The position numbers and the translations under genes were made by a program. This document shows positions 1 to 9,351 of a DNA stretch of 64,000 bases, piece by piece. This DNA comes from Apiospora phragmitis (Eukaryota > Ascomycota > Sordariomycetes > Amphisphaeriales > Apiosporaceae). Every line of letters starts with the position of its first letter. Positions within the stretch are counted from its first letter, which is position 1. The notes under the pieces were generated by a model. The model searched no databases and was not told the origin of the DNA. It saw only the letters and a program-made list of their open reading frames with translations. The stretch is taken from assembly GCA_038363925.1 (NCBI GenBank), contig JAQQWL010000011.1, positions 2,356,001 to 2,420,000 of the forward strand, in the 5' to 3' direction.

Positions 1-275
1 GGGTGGGCCTGTACATAGAAAGATAAAATGTACAATAATAATGTCGCATATAAGATACGGGCCTCCTCTGCCTGCTTTCTTCTGTCACGAAACAGCCTCG
101 CGTGAAACTTACAGTCGACCATTCTTACCCCCTTTTCTTAGACATTCAGGTTATATGTTCTTACTCGACCGCATCACGTGCATACATTGGAGGGAGCGGG
201 GGAAAACAATATAGTACCTATATATACTAACTATTCATGCCTTTTCTCTCCGATGAATTACTTGAATACTATTCG
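1..275. other. Window edge, 3' flank of the GT90 gene
   Basis: AT-richer sequence between the window start and the stop codon of the minus-strand glycosyltransferase gene. It would hold that gene's 3' UTR. No open frame with recognisable content was seen. Confidence 0.5.
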
Positions 276-2061
276 CTATCGATGGATCTCCTTGAGACTA
301 AACTCCTCCCACGGCATCCCGTCGCCCAGCGCCGCGAAGTGGTCGCCGTCGTCGTTGCCGTACCGCACCGCCCGGGCCCACCCCCCCAGCGCGGCCCGCC
401 AGTAGCACATCTCGGCCGCGGGGCTGAAGTAGCCGCGGCCGTGGAACAGGGCCCGCTGCCGCCGGGCGATGCCCTCGGCGGCGCGCGGGTGGGCCTCGAG
501 CCAGGCCACGACGGCCTCGAGGTCGCTCCAGTCGGGCGCCACGAAGACCAGGTTGGGGCCGTCATCTTCTTCTCCTCCGGCGGCGTCGTGGTCCGTGGTG
601 ATGTAGCTGCGCGGCCACGCCTGTCGCACCCAGGGCGCCGGGTACGGTGCCAGGGACAGCTTCTCGTGGACGCCGTTGCCATAGTCCTTCGGAGGCCGGA
701 GCTTGCGCTCGATCTTTGTTGTCTCGTTCGTCGTCGTCGTCGTCCTTGTGTTGTCATCTGCTTTTGCAGTCCCTGCCACTGCCAAGGAGGGCAGATCGTA
801 GCTAAAGACGGGCCGCACCAGCTGCGTCAGGTGCTGCATCCAGGCCAGCGGCGGCGTGAGGACGACCGAGGCGCACAGCTGGTGGAACTGGAACCGGCCC
901 GAGTAGGTGATGCCCTCGGTGTGCACGACGTAGCGGTAGCGGCAGAAGTCCTCGATGGCGAGGGCGTTGCTGGCGTTGGCGCCGCCGCCGGTCCACCGCA
1001 GCGCCGCGACGTCGGACCAGGGCCGGTCGGCGGCCGTCCGCAGCAGTTCCTGCCGCATCCGGCCCGCGCGCACGTTGTTGAAGTGCGCGGTGCCCGCCAG
1101 ACGGCGCGGGGGTCTTTGTCGCGCCAGGATAGGCCTGGCGTAGTGGTGGTCCCGTCTTCCAGGTCCCGGATCGCCGCCGCCGCCCGCGCGAAGGACCCGA
1201 TGAACGGGAGCGGCCACGACCAGAAGCTGAAGTGCGGGATCGGAAAGTAGCCCCGGCCGGGCTTGCTGAGCGACGGGTCCGCCGGCCGCGAGTACGAGAA
1301 GGTCGACTCGGCCGGGTCGTCGCGGTGGTTGAGGGCGAAGACGGTGTCGGGGACCTCGAAGGGTGCGGCGCCGTCAGGAGCGCCGCCGCGATCTGGTGCA
1401 GGCTGGCCGCGCGGTGTTGGAGCATTGCCTCGGAGAGGTCGGTGCGCCTGCCGGCCTGGAGGATGTAGAGCTGTGTATAATTACATGGCATTAGTACGGA
1501 TTTGACGTCAACAACACCGAGAGAGGCTGGCCTCCCGTCTCTTGTATACAGAAAAAGGGCAGCTGCCTCCTAAGATATCCGCTGTCGCGATGGTAACCAC
1601 TTATATTCATTCTCGAGCAACCATGCCGGGAACGATTTATACTCATACGACGCATCCTTAGAAAATCAGGTAACCTACCTTTCCATCCTTTATTTTCGCA
1701 ATGGTTGGCCCCAACTCGCTAGTCTTGGTCAACGTGAAGGGGCCCTTGTCGACCACGTCGCCAATTTCCTGGGTCAGCCCGGGAATGTGCTGGCGCACTG
1801 CTGCGAGGTCATGAAGCGATTGTTCAGTAGCTCAGGCGACAGCTTTTCCCGCGGAGGTTGTTTCTTCGCGCTGCTGCCGCTGCCATAGCTGGCGGCGGGG
1901 AAATCATCGAAGTCGGCCGTGGTCGACCTCGACGAGGAGCCCAACTCCTGGTCCGGGTGTAGAAGGAACACGTAAAAGACCAAGAGCACGAGGCTGACGA
2001 TGGCTACATTGCGCAGGCGTGTGAATTGCGTTGCGCTGATCATCATCCTCTGCCTCCTCAT
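276..2061 (-). CDS. GT90 (CAP10-like) glycosyltransferase, frame broken by three run indels
   Basis: Glycosyltransferase of the CAP10/GT90 family; fungal members such as cryptococcal Cap10/Cxt1 act on cell-wall or capsule glycans in the secretory pathway. Exon 1 is 2061-1679 and exon 2 is 1470-276. The intron has a GTAGGT donor, a TACTAATG branch site and an ACAG acceptor. The N-terminus has one membrane segment (about residues 17-34), as in type II Golgi enzymes. Family landmarks are the KIKDGKLYIL segment at the splice junction, PDTVFALN, and the strongly conserved HTEGITYSGR motif near 925. The conserved text switches frame at about 1778-1783, 1365-1375 and 1093-1095, each time as if one base were missing from a G/C run. 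Adding three bases gives 1581 nt, or 526 residues, with no internal stop. I read these as sequence errors rather than decay. The sugar donor and acceptor are not known. Confidence 0.85.
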
Positions 2062-3431
2062 TGCAGACGAAGAGATGTCATTGCTTGGGTGATCGGCTCT
2101 CTCTTGCTGGAGTATAAATTGTAGCTTTTGTTCTCGAGTTGTCGAGAAAAACCAAAGACCAAAGTCAGGCCATGATCAGGATGGCTTGGTATGAAGGTGG
2201 TGTGGCCACTTTCACTGTGGATGGATTCGGGGGCTGAGCTTCCGAACAGATCGAAAGGACAATAAATACAACCTTAGCAATCATTTGCTATATCACGTAG
2301 CATTCTGATTTCAGGAACATTCTTTTTCTACCTGGCTCGTGGATCAAATGTGAGAAAGACTGTACCCATTCTGATCTCGCCAAGAACTCTATTGGCATCA
2401 CTTTTGTTGAGCCAAGCAGGTAAGTAATAAATAATTAGTAGTAGACACAAGCATCGTCTGACAGCGGCACGTTAATGGGGGCATGCTTGATGGGCAAGGG
2501 GAGTCGCTAACAGTTTGCGGGGTGCAGACCTGGGTATACTGAATGCATATTACCCCGCCAATCAGGTAACATAGCCGGGTTTTAATAGAACTTGGGCTTC
2601 TGTACAGTTCAAGCTTTCGGCAGCCGTTGCATATATTACGTGATAGCCTGTGCATCGACGGGTGCCCTATGGCCTGGTCAGTTGAGCGTGAATCGTACCG
2701 TAGCTGTCGGTTGCTGACAAGGACCGAGTCAGGTAATCGAATCCGCAATCTGCCTGCCCTAACTGTATAATAATGCCAGGTATCCGTCATGAAGACGCTT
2801 ATGGTATGTCCACCACCACAATCACAAGACATTGCTTGCTTGTTGGGTTGCGTTGTCATATCCTACTAGCCCCTATCGCGACACGTTCACACCGCCTTAT
2901 GTCCGGACTGTATGTATATCTAACCTATGGCAGCCCTGCCAAGTTGTACTTTGGGCATGTAATACCTGGGGTAGAAGATCAGAACCGTGTGGTATTGGCC
3001 GGGCCGAAGGATCGTGTGCTAGTAATGCCAGTAATGCCATTCTCTCGTAGCAATACGGCAGCAAGCATACACGAATGCTAGTGGCAGAGGCCGCGGAACG
3101 GTTTCCGCTCCATTTCAATGCACACTACTTGATTAGTGTCCGGGAATCTCTTCAGACGACCATCTAGCGTCGGCTTCACAGCAACAGCGCAACAGCATGC
3201 TGGTTCTGTCATTAGGCTTGACGGGTGATAAGTGGTGCATCCGGGGTGAAGTGCGTCTGACTGAGACTGCTACCATCCATTCTCGCCTACATCTCCCTTG
3301 CAGATGCTTTAGAGTTCCAATTAAGCCGAATCTCCCCAGCCTGGATAATATGACCCTCGCCAATGTTTGTACTTTTGACATGACCCAGAAATTGTTTTGA
3401 GCAACCAACCATGGAGGCATCAAGCGCTGCA
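2062..3431. other. Intergenic region between divergent GT90 and acyl-CoA dehydrogenase genes
   Basis: About 1.4 kb shared by two divergent promoters. Several short overlapping open frames lie here on both strands (for example 2398-2859 minus), but none has a recognisable domain or sensible codon use. No gene is supported. Confidence 0.5.
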
Positions 3432-5444
3432 ATGGAGTTCTTTCAACCCTTGCCTGTCTTGAGAAACCAGGTTCATGACGATCCAACTTGCCAGCGGATG
3501 CTCAGTTATAAGCTCACTGTTCCCCACTGCGCGTAAGGGCTTGGCTTTAGCGACCATGCTTACTGATCAGATGGTCAGTCTTCCCTGCCCCCAACCATAC
3601 TCGGGCAGGTTGGCAGTGAAATCGAGCAGTTAGGCGAGGAGGTCCTCCAACCTCACATCTTTGACTGCGTAACGGATGCCGAGAAGAATCTGCCCTATAT
3701 ACGAGGGAGTGGGAAGAACGCCTTCGGACAGCCCGTGAGTTCTGAGCTTGTGCTATCTGCAGGCTGGAAAACTCTGCAGAATTTGGGTTTTACAAAGGGG
3801 TATGTTGAATAAGTCGCAGCTCATTTCCCAACATGTCTGCTGAAAAATCCCAGCTTTTCGGCCCAGGGTTATGAAGATGGGCTCGGCCAGTACACCAGAA
3901 TGGTCCAGTACATGAGATGTCTGCTTTGGGAAGCGTCAAGCGCCATGACATCTTGTCCCATGGCAATGCAGGACGGCGCCGCCAGGCTGCTGCAATTGCA
4001 GCTCGCCGGTGATCGACCTTCACCCGTTGAGAGAAAGGTGTTCCAAAATGCACTGGAGCATCTCAATTCCCGCGACCCAAAGCGAGGATGGACGAGCGGG
4101 CAGTGGATGACGGAGAGAACAGGCGGTAGTGACGTCTCCCAGACAGAAACAATCGCGACATATTCGCCTCTGCCAATTGGCGAGGCGCTGTGCGATCCTG
4201 CCGAAGGCATCCCGCTTGGCCCGTGGAGCATATCTGGGTTTAAATGGTTCGCGAGCGCGGCGGACAGCAATATGACCATACTGCTCGCCAAAACCCCGAA
4301 AGGCCTCAGCGCATTCTATGCACCGCTGCGTCGTTTCAACCCCACGCTGGTTAGAACCGCCTTGGGAGACCAGGGAACAGCCGAGCTCAACGGGGTGACA
4401 ATCTCACGACTAAAGAACAAAATGGGAACCAAGCCCCTACCTTCGGCAGAACTCGTACTCGATGGCATGAGAGGCTGGCTAGTCGGGGAAGAAGGACGGG
4501 GCATACAGACCATATCCACGATTCTCACCATAACCCGAGTCCGCACCAACATCGGTGCCATGGGCTTCTTGGGCCGAGGCTTAGCCATCGTACGCGCCTT
4601 TACCAAGGTCCGAGTGGTCGGCGCAGGCAAAGGAGCCCGCATCAGGCTCTTCGATAACGCTCTGCATATGCAGACCCTAAGCGATATGACGATAGAGTAC
4701 CACGGCATGATGTTATTGACCTTTTACAGCTCATACGTCATGGGGCTGGAAGAGCATGCAGACCAGAGCCAAAGTCCACCGCCAGCGGCAGTCGCGAGAA
4801 TTACTCCCCAGAGAGAGTCGGTAACCCCCCCACTCCGAATATTGACTCCAGTTTTGAAGGCATACTGCACGAAGCAGTGTATCCCGCTGCTCTACGCATG
4901 CATGGAAAGTATGGGTGGTGTTGGATACCTCGAGAACTCAGAAACGGGGTATCTCAACATCGCGCGGCTCTTCCGAGATGCCTGCGTCCTCAACATCTGG
5001 GAGGGGACAACGGATGTCCTGAGCGTCGACCTTCTTCGTGTTTTGAAGCACCCGCAGTCCGGGACAGCCAGCATGGTGGCGCTAGATGCTCTGATCAACC
5101 AAGCAGCAGGAGGGGAAGACGTGATCATGTCGAAATGGAGAGAGCTGAGGCAGTTGATGGAGGCCACAGTCCAGGCAGACTTTCTCAGCCAGGCAAGAGA
5201 CGTGTTATGGGCAATCGCCGAGATTCTCCAGGCAGGTCTTTTCTGTGCTGAAGCCGAGGCGTGTCCAGACCAGAGAACGCAGGAGATGTGCCGCCGCTAT
5301 CTTTCCAAGAAGCGATTCAAGGGGGAATCCCGCATGTCTGAAGCCAGAGACATGAGGACGGTACTGAGATCCAACCAAGAGGTTGTATTCGGTTCCGATT
5401 TCGAAGTGCCATCACCACACAGCATGCTGAGCTCCAAGATGTAG
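3432..5444 (+). CDS. AidB-like acyl-CoA dehydrogenase with C-terminal SKM
   Basis: Flavin-dependent acyl-CoA dehydrogenase of the AidB/isovaleryl-CoA-dehydrogenase-like branch. The start at 3432 gives an FFQPLP...QVHDDP N-terminus typical of fungal AidB-like proteins. Exon 1 ends at a good GTAAGG donor (3533). The second intron is 3800-3853 (GTATGT...CCCAG), which rejoins the conserved KG-FSAQGYEDGLGQ stretch. The last exon is 3854-5444. Landmarks include CPSAMQDGA-like CPMAMQDGA, the MTERTGGSDV flavin/substrate motif, and GGVGYLE near the C-terminus. The first intron's acceptor is uncertain. Position 3616 keeps the frame (624 residues), but the residues encoded at 3573-3616 (SLPPTILGQ) also look like family sequence. 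The last three residues, SKM, fit a peroxisomal PTS1 signal. The physiological substrate is unknown; bacterial AidB binds DNA but has weak dehydrogenase activity. Confidence 0.88.
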
Positions 5445-5879
5445 CTCGTATGATGGAGGGTGCGAAGGGTGCAATTCGAGGACTCGAGTGACAGATAGAT
5501 GCAACAATTGCTGTGCAATATGACGCCGTGCCAGGGAGTAACAATTAGGTTAGACCTTGGCCGAATCAGTCAGAGACGCTTCAGGTTTCGTTTGATTGCA
5601 ATGCTGCTGATCTGATGCCTTATTTGAGGAAGGGACCCGTGCCAAAGCGAAAAGCGGGGCGGTTTCCTACCAAGCAGCCAAGCCATCCGTCTCAAAGTGA
5701 AAGTGGGCGTTCAACCAAACCACTAGGTTAGCAACTGCCTGTAGTGAGTGATCGGGTGTCTCGTTTGCCGAGAGAAAAGAAAGAAAACAGAGGCTTGCAT
5801 TCTATTCTATTGCCTCTCATGATCTACAATCGATCCCTTCTGTCTAGCAATCTTGGACTCAGAAATGTGCCACTAAGCC
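5445..5879. other. Intergenic, promoter side of the membrane-protein gene
   Basis: 435 bp between two plus-strand genes. It must hold the 3' UTR of the dehydrogenase and the promoter of the next gene. No further feature was seen. Confidence 0.5.
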
Positions 5880-6650
5880 ATGGCTTCAAGAGCGCCACAT
5901 CAGGCACCACCAGCCTCAACCGAAGCCGTCTTTCATGATGACGACCCTCCACCTCCGTACACGGTCCTCGAGGAATCCGAGACTGCTGCCCTGCTCGGTG
6001 GTGGAGGAAGCGGCAGTGGCACCCCGGGCGAAAACCACGAAGCCGCTCCGCCGCGGCGTCCATCCGGCAGGGGAAGAGGAGGAAGAAGGAGGCTGCTACC
6101 GCTCTCCAATCTCATGACCGTCTTCCTCGCCTGCATCTTAGGCACCTTCCTCTCCACGTGTCCGATCACCCGCCAATCCGTACCGCAGCTACCGCGCCTG
6201 GCCCTCATAACCCTGTGCGCCTCGCTCGTGACCCTGCTCTCCCCCAGCCTGAGCGTCAGCATCCGCATCTGCTGTTGTTGCTGCCGTCGTCGCGGTCGCG
6301 GTCGCCGGGGCGGCCCCGCCAAGGAACCCATCGTCGCGCGCCGCCTGATCGCCGCGTACCTGGGCCTCTACCTGGCCGCCTACGCCCTTTTCGGCCTGGC
6401 CGAGGAGGTCGGGTTCGAGACCAGCTCCGTGGGCGCCGTCGTCTTCGGCCACCGCACCGTCGCCGTGGGGCTGCAGCCGGGCTACGTCGCGCGGGCCGTT
6501 ATGGTGGCCGTGGGGTTCGCGATGCAGCGGGCTTCGGGCCTGTTCTCGACCTGCCACATCCTGGCCACGTACCTACTCCTGCTGGCGTGGGTGTATGCCG
6601 ATGCCCCGATCACGATCCTTAGTCTGGCAACCGGGCGGAAGCATTGGTGA
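5880..6650 (+). CDS. Hypothetical multi-pass membrane protein with PPPPY motif
   Basis: A 256-residue intronless frame with an excellent start context (GCCATGGC). Residues 1-70 are polar and disordered: a DDDPPPPY element at about 21-27 (a PPxY-type WW-domain/Rsp5 ligand), then glycine-serine repeats and an Arg/Gly cluster. From about residue 75 the protein is hydrophobic, with roughly four or five predicted membrane spans (near 78-95, 108-130, 155-175, 200-215 and 225-245). A loop between the second and third spans carries five consecutive cysteines followed by an Arg-rich tract, suggestive of palmitoylation at the membrane face. High third-position GC supports real coding. I do not recognise a family. 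A PPxY motif on a membrane protein often recruits a Nedd4/Rsp5 ubiquitin ligase, but that is inference here. Confidence 0.7.
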   Translation: MASRAPHQAPPASTEAVFHDDDPPPPYTVLEESETAALLGGGGSGSGTPGENHEAAPPRRPSGRGRGGRRRLLPLSNLMTVFLACILGTFLSTCPITRQSVPQLPRLALITLCASLVTLLSPSLSVSIRICCCCCRRRGRGRRGGPAKEPIVARRLIAAYLGLYLAAYALFGLAEEVGFETSSVGAVVFGHRTVAVGLQPGYVARAVMVAVGFAMQRASGLFSTCHILATYLLLLAWVYADAPITILSLATGRKHW

Positions 6651-7121
6651 TGCGGCCGGTGCGGCATCGTAAGTCTTGCGTCTCTCGTGTGAGCTTCCAA
6701 GTCGTATAAGACGATGCATCTCTTATTATTGCAATCAAGGTTATGGGTTTGGGGGGACTATTGTACATACACTGATTTGCTGGGTAGGCGTTAGTTAGTA
6801 AATATGGAGGGGGATGGTCAGGCGAGCATACACATGCAAAGGATTATGACCGACACAGCGTGTCGTGTCTTATCTGCAAACTGATTCGATGTACTCTGGT
6901 CGCACCAAGGTTGCAAGGTCTGTATAACTCTTCCAGATTAGGTACAATAATATGTAACTGCCCACCATTACTACACCCTGTATTACCATTACCTCATTAC
7001 GTTTCACCAAGCGCATGCTCTCGAAATCATGTTGGAGAGCAATATTCTAGCTTCTCCAAAAAAGCTCGCCTAGACGACCAACGCATCGCACATCCGAACA
7101 ATACCTGCCTCACCCTGACCC
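6651..7121. other. Convergent intergenic region
   Basis: 470 bp between the convergent 3' ends of the membrane-protein gene (+) and the But2-domain gene (-). AT-rich and UTR-like. No gene was seen. Confidence 0.5.
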
Positions 7122-8402
7122 TCACGAACATGAAACGATCCATGCTCCTACCCCATCTGCGTATTGGGAGCCTGAGCCCACGCCAGCCTGCATAAAGGAG
7201 AGCGAAAATTGGTTCACGCTGCTAGCCAGCCAGCTAACCTTTCTGTCTCCCCCATATTCGGCCGGCAACGCGTTGCAATCAAAAGTGCCAAAGATTGGTG
7301 TTGTTCCTGGATAGACCTGCTGGAGTGCCGAACTGTTCCAGGGAATAGACCCAGCGCCGTCTGTCAGAGAGAAGACCATACCGGAGTTTGAGAGCAGCTC
7401 TTGCTCGGAGCCGCTGAAGTCGAAGCATGGATACCCCGATGGTAAGGTACTACAGAATGGGAGCCGGAACTGCAGCGCACACAACTTCCCAGCGGTGGGA
7501 GCAAAAGAGCTTGGTATCCTGTACGTGAGCATGGTGCTTTTCGTGGGTGTGATTGATACATTTGCTGATGTGTCAGATATCCCGTCCTCTGTAGGGAATC
7601 CGATCTGGATGGGGGCAATCGATGGAGCCGAACCTGCCACCATACATGAAGCAGAGGCACTTGTGGACGTGTTGGATGTGCTCGATGGCGCCAGTGTCGT
7701 TCTTGAGACGGCAAAGGTCGTAGTGTCGGCTAGGCTCGATGATATGGATGTTGCTGTTGCTGAACCGGTAGCCAATGTAGCATTTGCCGCAGCTCTAGAG
7801 CTAGTTGTGCTCGCAGAGCCTAGTATTTTTTGTGTCACATCAGGGGTGCTTGTGATGCCAACAATCGTTGTCTTCGTGGTCGTTCTCATGGCAGAAGGTG
7901 CCGAGACTGGGTGATCATCCGGAGCAAAGCACCCCGAAGTCTGGTCTTTTGCAAGCAAAACCAGTTCCAGGCAATCCGAGGTCGCCACCTTCGACGATGA
8001 GTAAACTCTATAGCCGCCATTGTTGCTGAAACCTGCTGAACAGGCAACAAAGGCAGCGTTTCCACCGTCATAGGTAAGCTCGCTCAAGGTGTCCAAACTA
8101 TGCTCCAATTTGAATCGTGAGGGGGCAACTGCATCAGCACGGCACTTGAATTGGTGTCCAGGTTCTTCCACAGAACACTTATTTCCAAGTGAATCAGAGA
8201 TAGTGCCAGTGGACTTCTCGAGACAGAGGGTCACTGGCTGGCTGGCTCCTCCAAATACAAGGTCGCCGGTCTGGGTCTCTCGGAGGGCCCCTCCGAGCGT
8301 GCCATCCTTGATGAGGTTGAAGCAACAGCGCGACGAAGCTTGCTGTGGGCGGATCATTGCTGCTACGCTCATCAGAAGAGCCAGAAGTGGACACGGCTTC
8401 AT
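7122..8402 (-). CDS. Secreted But2 C-terminal-domain protein
   Basis: The preferred start at 8402 begins a clear signal peptide (MKPCPLLALLMSVAA...). An in-frame upstream ATG at 8600 would bury that signal, so it was not used. The product is 426 residues with no intron. The N-terminal half is a cysteine-containing module beginning CCFNL and resembling modules found in fungal secreted proteins. A Ser/Thr-rich linker follows, likely O-mannosylated. The last 140 residues or so match the Ubiquitin-3-binding protein But2 C-terminal domain, with conserved aromatic and cysteine positions (LCALQFRLPFC, YPCFDFSG, FGTFDCNALPA). Despite the domain name, such proteins in filamentous fungi are usually extracellular or cell-wall proteins of unknown function. 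No GPI tail is visible. Confidence 0.8.
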   Translation of the reverse strand: MKPCPLLALLMSVAAMIRPQQASSRCCFNLIKDGTLGGALRETQTGDLVFGGASQPVTLCLEKSTGTISDSLGNKCSVEEPGHQFKCRADAVAPSRFKLEHSLDTLSELTYDGGNAAFVACSAGFSNNGGYRVYSSSKVATSDCLELVLLAKDQTSGCFAPDDHPVSAPSAMRTTTKTTIVGITSTPDVTQKILGSASTTSSRAAANATLATGSATATSISSSLADTTTFAVSRTTLAPSSTSNTSTSASASCMVAGSAPSIAPIQIGFPTEDGISDTSANVSITPTKSTMLTYRIPSSFAPTAGKLCALQFRLPFCSTLPSGYPCFDFSGSEQELLSNSGMVFSLTDGAGSIPWNSSALQQVYPGTTPIFGTFDCNALPAEYGGDRKVSWLASSVNQFSLSFMQAGVGSGSQYADGVGAWIVSCS

Positions 8403-9351
8403 GATGGGTAGGTCCTTGGCAGATCTTCCCAAGGATATGAGATGACGTGGCGTTACGAGAGATATGACTTCAACAGGTGATGGCGAGGAAGTGATCGGCA
8501 TATAAACCGTCTTGTCGAGTGTTTGCAAGCGAGCTGAGGAGGCTGGATGTGTGTGAGAATGGCGGGTTGGCGCTAGGGAAGGTCGCGAAGAGACTGCCAA
8601 ACAGACAGAAACGAAGGAAAGAATACGCCGGTGAGGTTGGGTGGCTTAAAAGAAGTAGAAATATCGGTGACATAAATGATTCAAACGATTGTGTGGGACT
8701 CGGGAGGTTGACAGCGGAATGCTGCGTGGGAGGCGTTCTTGCTAAAAGGTAAGACAAAGTGGAAGGCAGGGGCTGGATGGAACAACGTGAAAAATAGTAG
8801 AACTAGCCGACTTCTAAATAATGAACAGACAGGACGGAATGCTCGGTATGAGTAACGAAAGTGGAAAGACCAAGCGACATTCAAAGAACACAGAATGCAT
8901 CTAAAATGAACGGAAGGAAGCTGCCACCAGTGTTAAAAAATTACTGACTTACATTGACAGTTCACACAACTTCTATTTCGTGACACAAGGTCAAGACACG
9001 ACGGATAGGGATTATATTGCAATATCTACGTGCATCGAATTGTGAGAATTCATCTGCCACTCAAAAGTAAATACCTGGAAACCACGCCATCTGGTCACCT
9101 GTCACAACTCACTCTACTGGGTGCAACATCGAACGACCACAACGCGTATCACACACTAGAATACTGTTAAACATAGAACCCGATTGGAGCGACCTTCTTG
9201 CGCCACAAAAAAAAAACATAGAAGTAAACGGCACGATATAGTGTGCCATGAATTGAGTGTCTTGGTCCTTTGCGGGGTGATTTCCTGTCGCTTCTCATCT
9301 AATATATCTCCTAAAGTATGGGTATCATCACATGAATTCATAAATCATAAC
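8403..9351. other. Promoter region of the But2-domain gene and 3' flank of the SNF2 gene
   Basis: 950 bp. On the minus strand the part nearest the But2 gene is pyrimidine-rich, as in fungal transcription start regions. The distal part is AT-rich and would hold the 3' UTR of the SNF2 gene. No coding frame is supported. Confidence 0.5.

Noticed and set aside
237..1250. Long plus-strand frame (337 codons) over the GT90 gene
   Set aside because: Shadow of a GC-rich minus-strand gene; it has no domain, and the opposite strand carries clear GT90 motifs.
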